Made by a program: the position numbers and the translations under genes. From contig NZ_JBBOOM010000001.1 of NCBI RefSeq assembly GCF_038003085.1, positions 2,294,001-2,358,000 of the forward strand: 64,000 nucleotides of DNA. The letters run 5' to 3'. The stretch is from Psychrobacillus sp. FSL K6-2836 (GTDB lineage: Bacteria > Bacillota > Bacilli > Bacillales_A > Planococcaceae). Shown here piece by piece: positions 1 to 8,231 of this stretch. How positions within the stretch are numbered: position 1 is the stretch's first letter; each line of letters begins with the position of its first letter. The notes below the pieces were generated by a model, which saw only the letters and a list, made by a program, of their open reading frames with translations, made no database searches and had not been told where the DNA came from.

Positions 1-455
1 TTGTAGGAGTAGAGAATATCCAGAATACCATGAAAGAAGCTGGTATGATTTATAGTACTTTTTTTAATAAGCTCATGTTGAGTAAACCTAGTCCGAAAGG
101 TGTTAATCGAATAGCCGCCTCGGATATTGCCATACTTTTACATAGGATGGCTACAGGAGAATTAGTTAGTAGCTCGGCAAGTGACCAAATGATAGAAGTC
201 ATGAAAAAGCAACAGGTACGCGATTGTTTGCCAGAGAAATTACCGTCTCCGTATTCTGATTTTGATCATGGAATGACGGCATGGGAGTTTGCCAATAAGA
301 CCGGGTGGATTCCGGGAACTCGTCACGATGTAGGAATTTTTTATGTAGGTGATCGGAAGTTTATCGCAACGGTTCTATCAAAGGATGAAGATGATATACT
401 GTCAAAACGAATTCTTTCTCAAATTGGGGAGGAAATATATAAATACTTACTGTAA
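1..455 (+). CDS. Beta-lactamase-fold serine hydrolase, C-terminal part (5' end outside window)
   Basis: The reading frame is open to the left edge (VGVENIQNT precedes the first internal ATG at 30), so the gene is cut by the window start and the visible ~150 residues are its C-terminal part. It carries K-T-G (91 residues after the internal ATG, in the context ANKTGWIPGTRHDVGIFY), the third active-site motif of class A beta-lactamases and penicillin-binding proteins; the SxxK and SDN motifs would lie upstream of the window. The family is the class-A-like beta-lactamase2 group, often involved in cell-wall or antibiotic hydrolysis. It converges with the next gene across a stem-loop at 479-521. 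Substrate cannot be told. Confidence 0.75.
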   Translation, partial: VGVENIQNTMKEAGMIYSTFFNKLMLSKPSPKGVNRIAASDIAILLHRMATGELVSSSASDQMIEVMKKQQVRDCLPEKLPSPYSDFDHGMTAWEFANKTGWIPGTRHDVGIFYVGDRKFIATVLSKDEDDILSKRILSQIGEEIYKYLL

Positions 456-478
456 GGATGAGTTATTCTGATGAGGAC

Positions 479-521
479 AATTACTGACGACATGAATATA
501 CAAATCAGGTCGTCAGTAATT
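479..521. terminator. Stem-loop between converging genes
   Basis: Thirteen-base perfect inverted repeat (479-491 pairs with 509-521, core ACTGACGAC/GTCGTCAGT) with a 17-base loop. It sits between two converging genes and could stop transcription from both sides, but neither side has a clear T-run. Confidence 0.5.
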
Positions 522-564
522 AATTGCACCTATCTCAGATTCTGTGTCTGTAATAGTCTTCAAA

Positions 565-2226
565 TTAAATTGAATTTAGATTACGAACTAACGCTCTACC
601 AGCTTCTCTTCCTGTAAAGATACAGCCACCTAAAAAGGTCCCTTCTAAAGAGCGATATCCATGAACTCCGCCTCCACCAAAGCCAGTTACTTCACCCGCT
701 GCATAAAGACCGGGTACGGGAAGTCCGTTATCATTTAGTACACGACCGTCCAAATCCGTTTGAAGTCCACCTAATGTTTTCCTAGTCACGATATTTAATC
801 GAACAGCAATTAAAGGACCGTTTTTAGGATCTAATAATTTATGGGGAGATGCTGCTCGTATTAATTTATCGCCTATATAGTTTCTAGCTCCTCTAAGCGC
901 GGTGATTTGAAGGTCTTTTGTAAATTTATTATCCATTTCACGATCCCTATCGACTAGTTGACTCTCAATATGCTTCAAGTTTAATAGATTGTCACCAGTA
1001 ATTTTATTCATACCATCTACAAGGTCAGCTAAATTGTCGGATACGACGAAGTCCTCTCCTTTTTCCATGAAAGCTTTTACTGGAGCGGTAGGCCCTGGTA
1101 AAATTCGCTTTAGTACTTGTTTAATACTTTTCTCGGTTAAATCTGGATTTTGTTCGGATCCTGAAAGCGCAAATTCTTTTTCAATAATTTTCTCTGTAAG
1201 TATAAACCAAGAGTAATCATATCCAGTTTTTTGAATAGCTTCAAGTGTTCCCAATGTATCGAAACCAGGGAAGTTAGGAGCAGGGAAGCGTTGTCCTGTG
1301 GCATCTAACCAGATGGAGGATGGACCTGGGAGTATACGTATCCCGTGGAGTGGCCAGACAGGGTTCCAGTTTTTAATACCTTCTGTATAATGCCACATAC
1401 GATCCTTGTTCACTAAGCGACCACCAGCTTCCTCCGTAATGGCAAGCATTCGACCATCAACATGTTCTGGAACTCCAGAAATCATACGTTTTGGAGGTTT
1501 CCCAAGTCGTGAAGGCCAGTTTTCCCTTACTAAATCATGGTTAGCACCAATTCCACCACTCGTTACCATCACTGCTTTAGCTTCATATTGAAAATTTCCG
1601 ATTCCATCTCTTGGGCTTGGTTCTCCACGAGCAGCAGAGCTAGGGGGCAATAATGAGCCGCTCACACCTTTAACTCGCCCATTGTCCATAAGGAGTTCAT
1701 CTACTTGGTGACGTGGTTTATATTCAACATTTCCTTTTGACATGGCGGCACGAACACGGGTCTCAAAGGGCTTCACAATACCTGGTCCAGTACCCCAAAC
1801 GATATGAAACCTTGGTACAGAGTTTCCGTGTCCATCTGCAAGATAGCCTCCCCGTTCTGCCCAACCTACTACGGGAAAAAATCGTACACCTTGTGCATGA
1901 AGCCAATCTCGTTTTTCCACAGCAGCAAAACGAACATAAGCCTCAGCCCATTTCCTCGCCCAATAATCTTCGTCCTCTTCCCGATCGAAGCCTGCTGTTC
2001 CTAGCCAGTCTTGCCAAGCCAGTTCATAGGAGTCGTGAATCCCTAATCTTCGCTGTTCAGGGGAGTTTACTAAAAATAATCCCCCAAATGACCACCAAGC
2101 TTGCCCTCCAAATGATGCTTCAGGTTCTTGATCTAGCAGTAAAACTTTCTTTCCTGCATCCGCTAGTTCAGCAGTAGCAACGAGTCCCGCTAGCCCTGCC
2201 CCTACTACAATTACATCCCATTCCAT
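565..2226 (-). CDS. FAD-dependent dehydrogenase / flavoprotein oxidoreductase
   Basis: The N-terminus WDVIVVGAGLAGLVATAELA is a Rossmann GxGxxG FAD-binding motif, followed by an acidic residue at the end of the second strand (LLLDQEPE). The C-terminus has the second FAD contact (VPGLYAAGEVTGFGGGGVHG). This matches the fumarate reductase/3-ketosteroid dehydrogenase-like FAD_binding_2 family, annotated in bacilli as FAD-binding dehydrogenase; about 550 residues is the normal length. I chose the ATG at 2226 because a GGGGGA ribosome binding site lies just upstream; an in-frame ATG exists 17 codons earlier without one. No signal peptide, so cytosolic. Substrate unknown. Confidence 0.85.
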   Translation of the reverse strand: MEWDVIVVGAGLAGLVATAELADAGKKVLLLDQEPEASFGGQAWWSFGGLFLVNSPEQRRLGIHDSYELAWQDWLGTAGFDREEDEDYWARKWAEAYVRFAAVEKRDWLHAQGVRFFPVVGWAERGGYLADGHGNSVPRFHIVWGTGPGIVKPFETRVRAAMSKGNVEYKPRHQVDELLMDNGRVKGVSGSLLPPSSAARGEPSPRDGIGNFQYEAKAVMVTSGGIGANHDLVRENWPSRLGKPPKRMISGVPEHVDGRMLAITEEAGGRLVNKDRMWHYTEGIKNWNPVWPLHGIRILPGPSSIWLDATGQRFPAPNFPGFDTLGTLEAIQKTGYDYSWFILTEKIIEKEFALSGSEQNPDLTEKSIKQVLKRILPGPTAPVKAFMEKGEDFVVSDNLADLVDGMNKITGDNLLNLKHIESQLVDRDREMDNKFTKDLQITALRGARNYIGDKLIRAASPHKLLDPKNGPLIAVRLNIVTRKTLGGLQTDLDGRVLNDNGLPVPGLYAAGEVTGFGGGGVHGYRSLEGTFLGGCIFTGREAGRALVRNLNSI

Positions 2227-2362
2227 CGAATCCCCCATTTTTAAAAAATTCAGAAACTTAATTGTATTATATTCCATTAAATAATGAATTACTATTCACT
2301 ATTGCAAAAATGATTTGAACAGAGACACATGGTATAATAGAAGTACTATTGGAGGGAATACA

Positions 2363-3316
2363 TTGATAAACAACAGCCGACAATCGGCATTTATTTATAC
2401 ATACGCATATAATGAGGACGAACGCTCTCTATGTCATCTAGAGATGCGCTCTTTTTTTGGTATAGACACAGAAACGAAAATTTTAAAAAGTTCCATAAAA
2501 ATAGATCCTAGTAGAAGCCCTTTTATGAAAGGGAGATTAGAGATTTTAGCAGAAGGGGACACAGTAGAGGAAATTATCGCTCAAGCCCCGAAGTTCGGAT
2601 CAGAGGAAGAAACAAATAAAGTAATTTTCTTAAAAATAAATGACCGACAAGGCATTGATAAAATTGAGAATGCGGAGAGGCTTCAAATAACACGAACTAT
2701 TGGAAGTGACATGCAAGGTGATTTCGATTTACATCATCCTGATCAGTTATTTGCAGTAGTTCCATTTGGTGGTCGTTGGTATTTCGGTTTATATACGAAA
2801 AGTGATCCTATTTGGTTTAATCATATAAAGAAACCGAGAGAGTATTCTACTGCTCTTAGTACTAGGGTAGCCAGAGCGGTGGCTAATATTGCAGTTCCTC
2901 ATCCGGAAGGTATCCAAGCGATAGATCCTTGCTGCGGAATTGGTACAGTACTCGTTGAAGCACTGTCAATGGGTATAGATATTGTAGGAAGAGATATTAA
3001 CCCACTTGTATGTGAAGGGTCTAGAGAAAACATTGCCTTTTTTGGATTGACTGGCGATGTCCGTAAGAGTGCCATAGAAGATATCGAAGAGATGTATGAC
3101 ATAGCAATTATAGATTTACCTTATAATTTGTATACAAATGCATCCTGGGAAGAACAGTTTACTATTTTAAAGCATGCCCGTAGAATTGCCAAAAAAGTTG
3201 TAATTGTCACGATAGAATCGATGGATGATCGATTAGAAACGGTTGGTCTATGTATAAAAGACCGCTGTATAACAAAAAAACAACAATTTACACGCGAAAT
3301 AGTAGTTTGCGAGTAG
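2363..3316 (+). CDS. TRM11-family RNA/tRNA guanine-N2 methyltransferase
   Basis: The C-terminal half is a class I SAM-dependent methyltransferase: DPCCGIGTVLVEALSMG is motif I, DIVGRDINP follows as the acidic loop, and DIAIIDLPYN is the catalytic (D/N)PPY motif with its first P replaced by L. The N-terminal half is lineage-specific and may contact RNA. The family modifies guanosine in tRNA or rRNA; the exact position is not deducible. Translation probably begins at TTG 2363, seven bases after GGAGGG; an earlier in-frame ATG at 2315 has no ribosome binding site. The LytTR regulator follows after 24 bases. Confidence 0.8.
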   Translation: MINNSRQSAFIYTYAYNEDERSLCHLEMRSFFGIDTETKILKSSIKIDPSRSPFMKGRLEILAEGDTVEEIIAQAPKFGSEEETNKVIFLKINDRQGIDKIENAERLQITRTIGSDMQGDFDLHHPDQLFAVVPFGGRWYFGLYTKSDPIWFNHIKKPREYSTALSTRVARAVANIAVPHPEGIQAIDPCCGIGTVLVEALSMGIDIVGRDINPLVCEGSRENIAFFGLTGDVRKSAIEDIEEMYDIAIIDLPYNLYTNASWEEQFTILKHARRIAKKVVIVTIESMDDRLETVGLCIKDRCITKKQQFTREIVVCE

Positions 3317-3340
3317 GATAACGAAAAAGGGGATGGAAGG

Positions 3341-3985
3341 ATGAAGGATTTATCCATAGTTGCCTTATTAGATGTTGTTGGAGAATTATTTTCAGATGAA
3401 GTATCTATAGCTGTCTCTGATACGGAAAAGTATATTTATTATCGACCAAGTAAACGAATTGATTTGAAAATTACTCCTGGGGATTTATTAAAAGAGGAGA
3501 CTTTAGCTTATAAAGCACTGCAAAGTAGACAAAAGGTATCCGAATTTATCAATCGAGAGGTTTTTGGTATTCCATATCATGGGATGGCAGTACCTTTTTT
3601 GCATCAAGGAGAAGTAGAAGGCTGTGTATTGGCTATTTATCCAGCATTCACAGAAGGTAAATCTGTGATTACGATAAAGACACAGGATGGCTGGGTTCCG
3701 ATTCCTTTTTCAGATGTTATCTATCTGGAGGCAAAGGATAGAAAAACCCATATTGTTACTAAGTCTTTCGCTGGAACTCACACTAGCTCTCTTCAAGATT
3801 TTGAGTATAGATTACCACGGGAAATGTTCATACGCTGCCATCGTTCTTTTATCGTCAATGTACATCAAATTCAAGAAATTTTCCCAGACACGCATTCAAC
3901 TTTTTTATTGGCAATGGTAAATGGAGAAAAAATATCTGTCAGCCAGTCCTACGCAAGTTATTTTAGGAAGCTATTAGGATTCTAA
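3341..3985 (+). CDS. LytTR-type DNA-binding regulator with N-terminal sensory domain
   Basis: Residues ~115-214 form a LytTR domain: IPFSDVIYLEAKDRKTHIVT, then FIRCHRSFIVNVHQIQEI, the hallmark of this beta-strand DNA-binding fold. The N-terminal ~105 residues look like a small PAS/GAF-like sensing module and contain no phospho-acceptor receiver, so it is not a classical response regulator. RBS AAGGGGATGGAAGG precedes the ATG. It ends at a strong terminator, and the next gene is the acetyl-CoA hydrolase, its likely target by proximity; I could not see the paired LytTR boxes upstream of that gene. Confidence 0.8.
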   Translation: MKDLSIVALLDVVGELFSDEVSIAVSDTEKYIYYRPSKRIDLKITPGDLLKEETLAYKALQSRQKVSEFINREVFGIPYHGMAVPFLHQGEVEGCVLAIYPAFTEGKSVITIKTQDGWVPIPFSDVIYLEAKDRKTHIVTKSFAGTHTSSLQDFEYRLPREMFIRCHRSFIVNVHQIQEIFPDTHSTFLLAMVNGEKISVSQSYASYFRKLLGF

Positions 3986-3988
3986 TAG

Positions 3989-4039
3989 AAAACGTTTGAA
4001 TAAGGGGTAATTACTCCGACATTCAAGCGTTTTTTTTTT
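3989..4039 (+). terminator. Intrinsic terminator after LytTR gene
   Basis: AACGTTTGAAT (3991-4001) pairs with ATTCAAGCGTT (4021-4031) with one G-T wobble, followed directly by a run of T to 4039. Confidence 0.85.
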
Positions 4040-4208
4040 GTAATTTCAATAATAATGGAAGTAAAGAAACTATTAGAATAATTTGTTCTGTTCTAGTATA
4101 AAAATATTCTGCTTGAGGCAAATAAAAGATGTCTTCGACAAGTTTAAGCAAAATTGTGACAAAAGGGGGTAGAATTATTTAAATGCAACTTTTGAGGGGG
4201 ACACTTAC

Positions 4209-5723
4209 ATGTGTAACAATTTAAATCGTATTAAGGATACTAATTTACATAGTTTAGTAGTTGGAGCGGAAGAAGCTGCCTCATGGATTCAACATGGTAT
4301 GACATTAGGGTTAAGTGGTTTTACACGTGCCGGTGACGCGAAAGCGGTTCCATTAGCACTAGTAGAAAGAGCCGCCAATGAATCTTTTAAAGTGAATATA
4401 TTTACAGGTGCTTCTTTAGGTTCCGATATCGATAAATTATTATCTGAAGCAGGTATTGTACAAAAACGATTACCATTCCAGGCGGATGCAACGATGCGCA
4501 AACATATTAATGCAGGAGATCATTTATTTGTTGATCAGCATTTGTCTCACACTTCGGAGTTAATACGTTCCGGCGTATTGCCAATTATTGACTTTGCAAT
4601 TGTGGAAGCGATTTCAATTACTGCAGATGGAATGATTATTCCAACAACATCTGTAGGTAATTCTACAACCTTTGTTTCGCAAGCAAAAAATATAATTATA
4701 GAGATTAACGTAGCACAATCAGAAATGTTAGAAGGACTTCATGATATATATGAACCAGCTGCTCAAGGAAGCAGAGAACCAATTCCATTAACAGGAGTAG
4801 AGGATCGTATCGGTCTAATAGGTATTCCTTTTGATGCATCGAAAGTAAAAGGGATCGTATTTACTAACAATTCGGATTCACCATCTCCTATTGTCCCACC
4901 AGACCATGAAACAGAGGAAATGGCACAGCACTTGATTTCATTTCTTCGTCAAGAAGTAAGCGTTGGTAGATTAACTAATAAGCTAGCTCCACTTCAAGCG
5001 GGTATAGGGTCAGTTGCCAATGCAGTGTTAGGCGGTATGATTAAATCAGAATTCGAAGAACTACAAGTATACTCTGAAGTCCTTCAAGACTCTGTATTTG
5101 AACTAATAGATGCCGGCAAAGTAAACTTTGCTTCTGCATGCTCTATAACACTTTCACAAGAAATGATGGATAAGGTGTACGGCAACCTTGAAAAGTACCG
5201 AGATAAATTAGTGATAAGACCACAGGAAATTACGAATCATCCGGAAATTATTCGCCGTTTAGGACTTATTTCCATTAACACAGCTTTAGAGTTTGATATT
5301 TATGGAAATGTTAACTCCACACATGTATCAGGTATCAAAATGATGAACGGAATTGGCGGTTCAGGGGATTTCGCCCGCAACTCCAGAATTGCTATTTTTG
5401 TAACGAAATCGATTGCTAAAGACGGTAACATCTCTAGTATAGTGCCATTCGTAGCTCATGTAGATCATACGGAGCATGATGTAGATGTAGTTGTAACAGA
5501 GCAGGGTTATGCAGATCTTCGTGGGTTAGCACCTAGAGAGCGTGCAGAGCTAATCATTAATAATTGTGTACATCCAATGTACAAGAAGCAGTTACGAAAT
5601 TACTATAAAGAGGCATTAACTAGAGGTGGACAAACTCCACATGTCCTAGAAAAAGCATTTTCATTCCATGCGAATCTTGCAAACAATGGAACAATGCTTG
5701 ATAAAGAAAAAGCGTTTGTATGA
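4209..5723 (+). CDS. Acetyl-CoA hydrolase / succinate (acetate) CoA-transferase family
   Basis: A 504-residue protein of the Cat1/acetyl-CoA hydrolase family (usually about 500 residues). It shows the N-terminal GMTLGLSGFTRAGDAKAVP segment, the acyl-CoA-contacting PLQAGIGSVANAVLGG loop, and the C-terminal VDVVVTEQGYADLRGLAPRERA motif. Members exchange CoA between acetate and succinate or other short acids, or hydrolyse acetyl-CoA; which activity applies here cannot be settled by eye. RBS GAGGGGGAC precedes the ATG. It stands alone between two terminators, preceded by the LytTR regulator gene. Confidence 0.88.
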   Translation: MCNNLNRIKDTNLHSLVVGAEEAASWIQHGMTLGLSGFTRAGDAKAVPLALVERAANESFKVNIFTGASLGSDIDKLLSEAGIVQKRLPFQADATMRKHINAGDHLFVDQHLSHTSELIRSGVLPIIDFAIVEAISITADGMIIPTTSVGNSTTFVSQAKNIIIEINVAQSEMLEGLHDIYEPAAQGSREPIPLTGVEDRIGLIGIPFDASKVKGIVFTNNSDSPSPIVPPDHETEEMAQHLISFLRQEVSVGRLTNKLAPLQAGIGSVANAVLGGMIKSEFEELQVYSEVLQDSVFELIDAGKVNFASACSITLSQEMMDKVYGNLEKYRDKLVIRPQEITNHPEIIRRLGLISINTALEFDIYGNVNSTHVSGIKMMNGIGGSGDFARNSRIAIFVTKSIAKDGNISSIVPFVAHVDHTEHDVDVVVTEQGYADLRGLAPRERAELIINNCVHPMYKKQLRNYYKEALTRGGQTPHVLEKAFSFHANLANNGTMLDKEKAFV

Positions 5724-5724
5724 T

Positions 5725-5758
5725 AAAAAACCGATTCCATATATGGAGTCGGTTTTTT
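5725..5758 (+). terminator. Intrinsic terminator after CoA-transferase gene
   Basis: AAAAAACCGATTCCAT pairs with ATGGAGTCGGTTTTTT across a short loop, ending in six T. The sequence that follows is the start of a dispersed repeat unit. Confidence 0.9.
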
Positions 5759-5776
5759 CGACTGTAAGAACTGTTT

Positions 5777-5872
5777 GTTTATTCTAGCAACAAGTCTGTC
5801 CAAAGTACTTCGGCAAAGCTAGAAACAGGTTTTGACCTGAAAGGACTGGGCATCTTTATGCCCGCTTTTTCT
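5777..5872 (+). repeat. Dispersed repeat unit X (isolated copy)
   Basis: Contains AGCAACAAGTCTGTCCAAAG, then CTAGAAACAGGTTTTGACC and AAAGGACTGGGCATC, near-identical to segments at about 6540-6612, 28981-29070, 43984-44070 and (reverse strand) 12940-13010. It ends with the hairpin GGGCATctttATGCCC (5848-5863) followed by GCTTTTTCTT, which looks like an intrinsic terminator. Confidence 0.8.
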
Positions 5873-5887
5873 TAAAAGATAAGAAGC

Positions 5888-6612
5888 ATATAAAAATGTA
5901 GCATGAACATTGGTTTCGTGGGACTTCAGTGAAGTGACAGTACTGCTGATTTCCGTTACAACGCACTTTCATGTTTCGAAGCTAGCGTAGCGTTGCAGAA
6001 ACAGGTGGACGCGTTCCGCATGGTGAGCGATGAACCATCACCGACGCTCCGCGCTCGCCTGTGATGTTTCATCTGTCTCACTGATCCTGCTGGAATCGCC
6101 ACCTTCCGCAATAATCTATTAGTATGTAGTACTTCACTATAAGATGTAGCATAACTTATCGCTAAGAAGATAAGATTGCTCCAATTTTAGAGAGTAAAAT
6201 AATTATTTGTAATTGCTTTCGAGTGAGTAATACTATTATCCAAGAATAGATGGAGAAAGCAGATCTTTTTCTACTAGTGGAAAAAAAGAGAAATAGTAAG
6301 TGTTCGTACCGTAAAAAAGCGAAATAGCGAACGAAATTGTATCTTCGTGAGCTCCTGCTAGGAATAGAATTGTATCAGTTCTCTAGTTATCCAAAAACGC
6401 ACTAACTTGTTTCTAAAAGTTGTAGAAGGACGACGGACAGGCAACTGCCATAAGATTACTGAAAAAAAGGGAGTATTGGTTGTGACGACTGTCACAACCA
6501 ATACTCCCTAAAAATTCACTCGGTAATCCTATAGTAAAACGTCTGTCCAAAGCACTTCGAAAACGCTAGAAACAGGTTTGACCTAAAAGGACCGGGTGTC
6601 TTTTTTCGTTAG
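5888..6612 (+). repeat. Dispersed composite repeat, long copy A
   Basis: Starts with ATATAAAAATGTAGC, contains the GC-rich core CAGGTGGACGCGTTCCGC to TCGCCACCTTCC (6002-6106), then an AT-rich part (AGATGTAGCATAACTTATCG, GCGAAATAGCGAACGAAAT), a perfect hairpin at 6469-6508, and ends with another X unit (6540-6612). The same order of segments recurs at 43427-44070 and, inverted, at 12940-13345. The core halves are imperfect inverted repeats of each other. Compared with copy B, about 45 bp flanked by CAACGC/GCGTTG are extra (5958-6001). No gene was found in this interval. Confidence 0.85.
6462..6508 (-). terminator. 18-bp perfect hairpin, probable terminator for the yitT-type gene
   Basis: Positions 6469-6486 pair perfectly with 6491-6508 around a GACT loop. 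Read on the minus strand the stem is followed by a run of T (the A-run at 6462-6468), as in an intrinsic terminator, and the minus-strand gene ending at 6676 lies upstream of it. It is embedded in the dispersed repeat. Confidence 0.7.
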
Positions 6613-6629
6613 AAAGAAATGCTATTTAC

Positions 6630-6682
6630 TCGGCATCTGCCTAGCTCCAGGGCATGTATATGCGCTTGTGCTTTTCTAATGT
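6630..6682. repeat. Short CTAGCTCCAG...GCTTGTGCTTTTC repeat
   Basis: CTAGCTCCAGGGCATGTATA then GCGCTTGTGCTTTTC resembles the ends of the element at 26641-26808 and the short version at 60409-60452. It overlaps the stop codon of the next gene. Confidence 0.45.
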
Positions 6683-7572
6683 ATATCTTTCTTTTTAAAG
6701 CGACCGCCTCGGACTTCGGCAATATTACCAACAGCTAAAAATGCGTGGTCGTCTATTTCTTCTACAATAGATTTTAGTTTTGCTTCCTCTAATCGAGTGA
6801 TAACTGTGAAAATGACTTTTTTATTTTCTCCAGTGTATGCACCTTCACCGTGTAAATAAGTCACACCCCGTCCTAACCGATCCATAATAGCGTCTCCAAT
6901 ATCTTCAATATTATCACTAATGATATAGACAGATTTTGACTCATCTAATCCTTGAATCACTATATCTATCGTTTTAAAGGCAATAAAATAAGCTAAAAAT
7001 GAATACATGGCTTGTTCCCAAGTAAATACAAACCCAGCAATTGCAAAGATGACCAGATTGATAATCATGATGATTTCCCCAACTGAAAACGGGGTAGCCT
7101 TGTTGAATAAAATGGCAAGTATTTCTGAACCGTCTAGAGAGCCTCCATAACGAATAACTAGACCAACACCCGTGCCTAAAACAATACCTCCAAATACTGT
7201 AGCAAGTAATAAATCAGGAGTAATAGCATCAATATTATGTAGGAAAGAGGTACATATGGATAGTATGGTGATGCCGAATAATGTGGATAAAGCAAAGGTT
7301 TTTCCTATTTGTTTATATCCAAGGAAAAAGAATGGAATGTTCAGGACAAATATAAAGATCCCTAAACGAATTCCAGTTAGGTGGGATAAGATGATGGATA
7401 CGCCTACAACACCACCGTCTAATATCTGATTAGGAACTAGAAATAATTCTAATCCAATAGCCATTAGTATAGCTCCTATGGCAATCATGAGTAGACGGAC
7501 AAATATGACTTTCTTAGGGGTGCTTCTGTGGGGGATCTTGACAGGTTTCATTTCACAAGTTAAATCACTCAA
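6676..7572 (-). CDS. YitT family membrane protein (DUF161 + DUF2179)
   Basis: 298 residues. The N-terminal ~200 residues hold five or six hydrophobic segments with the family motif IGLELFLVPNQILDGGVVGVS and YGGSLDGSEILAIL. The C-terminal ~80 residues form a soluble DUF2179 domain (VYIISDNIEDIGDAIM ... RGVTYLHGEGAYTGENKKVI). The length is typical of the family, whose function is poorly defined. TTG start at 7572 preceded by GAGGCG. It is monocistronic and divergent from the Rrf2 gene, with the 157-bp intergenic region shared by both promoters. Confidence 0.88.
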   Translation of the reverse strand: MSDLTCEMKPVKIPHRSTPKKVIFVRLLMIAIGAILMAIGLELFLVPNQILDGGVVGVSIILSHLTGIRLGIFIFVLNIPFFFLGYKQIGKTFALSTLFGITILSICTSFLHNIDAITPDLLLATVFGGIVLGTGVGLVIRYGGSLDGSEILAILFNKATPFSVGEIIMIINLVIFAIAGFVFTWEQAMYSFLAYFIAFKTIDIVIQGLDESKSVYIISDNIEDIGDAIMDRLGRGVTYLHGEGAYTGENKKVIFTVITRLEEAKLKSIVEEIDDHAFLAVGNIAEVRGGRFKKKDIH

Positions 7573-7676
7573 TGTTCATCGCCTCTTTCTTAAAGGTAAT
7601 CATAGTTTTAGTTTATAGAAAAATTCTGTATATAGAAAGAGGAATTAGTGTACTTTATAAACAAAAGCTAACTTAG

Positions 7677-7711
7677 TTGACAGAACAAAGTAGTTGTAAT
7701 TACAATGGTTA
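7677..7711 (+). promoter_or_regulatory. Sigma-A promoter with overlapping operator for the Rrf2 gene
   Basis: TTGACA (7677-7682), 18-bp spacer, TACAAT (7701-7706). The spacer and -10 carry the perfect palindrome TTGTAATTACAA (7694-7705), followed by TGGTTAC. A closely related palindrome lies before the next gene, so the Rrf2 protein probably represses both. Confidence 0.75.
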
Positions 7712-7729
7712 CATCGGAGGTAGAATAAT

Positions 7730-8158
7730 ATGAAAATAAGTAGTCGATTTACTGTAGCCATACATGTACTATCACTAATTTCATTAAATCAAAATGTTGT
7801 TTCTACATCCGAATGGATTGCAGAAAGCGTAAATACCAATCCTGTTGTTATACGTAGAGTGATGGGGAAACTGAAAAAGGCTGGTCTTATAGATATTCGT
7901 CGTGGGCTTGGAGGCGCAACTCTTCAAAGGAATCTAGAGGATATAACCTTACTAGATGTGTATAAAGCCGTTGAAGTAGTGGAGGACGGAGAACTTTTTC
8001 AAATGCATGATAACCCTAACCCTAATTGTCCGGTAGGAGCTAATATACAAGATGTACTAGAGTTAATATTAGTACGAGCTCAAGATGCAATGGAAGCGGT
8101 ATTAATAGAAATTACTATGGAAGAACTAGTCAAAGTATTGAGTAAAAAAATTGGATGA
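7730..8158 (+). CDS. Rrf2-family transcriptional regulator, YwnA-like
   Basis: 142 residues with the Rrf2 winged-helix: MKISSRFTVAIHVLSLI, then SEWIAESVNTNPVVIRRVMGKLKKAGLI as the helix-turn-helix and IRRGLGGATL as the wing. Only one cysteine (NPNCPVG) is present, so it lacks the three-Cys iron-sulphur ligand set of IscR/NsrR and resembles the YwnA-type redox/aldehyde sensors. RBS CGGAGG. The neighbouring reductase gene reproduces the B. subtilis ywnA-ywnB pairing. Confidence 0.88.
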   Translation: MKISSRFTVAIHVLSLISLNQNVVSTSEWIAESVNTNPVVIRRVMGKLKKAGLIDIRRGLGGATLQRNLEDITLLDVYKAVEVVEDGELFQMHDNPNPNCPVGANIQDVLELILVRAQDAMEAVLIEITMEELVKVLSKKIG

Positions 8159-8182
8159 ATTTGAATCCTTTTTTTTGAAATA

Positions 8183-8205
8183 GTTGTAACTGATATAGTT
8201 ACAAC
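8183..8205 (+). promoter_or_regulatory. Operator-like inverted repeat before ywnB-like gene
   Basis: GTTGTAAC (8183-8190), 7-bp spacer, GTTACAAC (8198-8205): perfect inverted repeat of the same half-site seen in the Rrf2 promoter (TAGTTGTAA...TTAC). It lies 27 bp before the ATG of the reductase gene. Confidence 0.7.
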
Positions 8206-8231
8206 AATATGAATCTATTGGAGGAATTAAG

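Noticed and set aside
1713..2177. 154-codon plus-strand frame opposite the FAD dehydrogenase gene
   Set aside because: Antisense shadow of a well-supported gene; no RBS and no family.
4040..4208. LytTR binding repeats upstream of the CoA-transferase gene
   Set aside because: Expected paired motifs with about 12-bp spacing were not found, so control by the neighbouring LytTR protein remains proximity-based.
5777..6612. CRISPR array or tRNA/rRNA genes in the repeat-filled gap
   Set aside because: Repeats are few, long and unevenly spaced, with no uniform spacers; no cloverleaf or rRNA sequence was recognised.
5888..6612. Insertion sequence interpretation of the composite repeat
   Set aside because: No transposase frame and no clean terminal inverted repeats or target duplications could be seen by eye.
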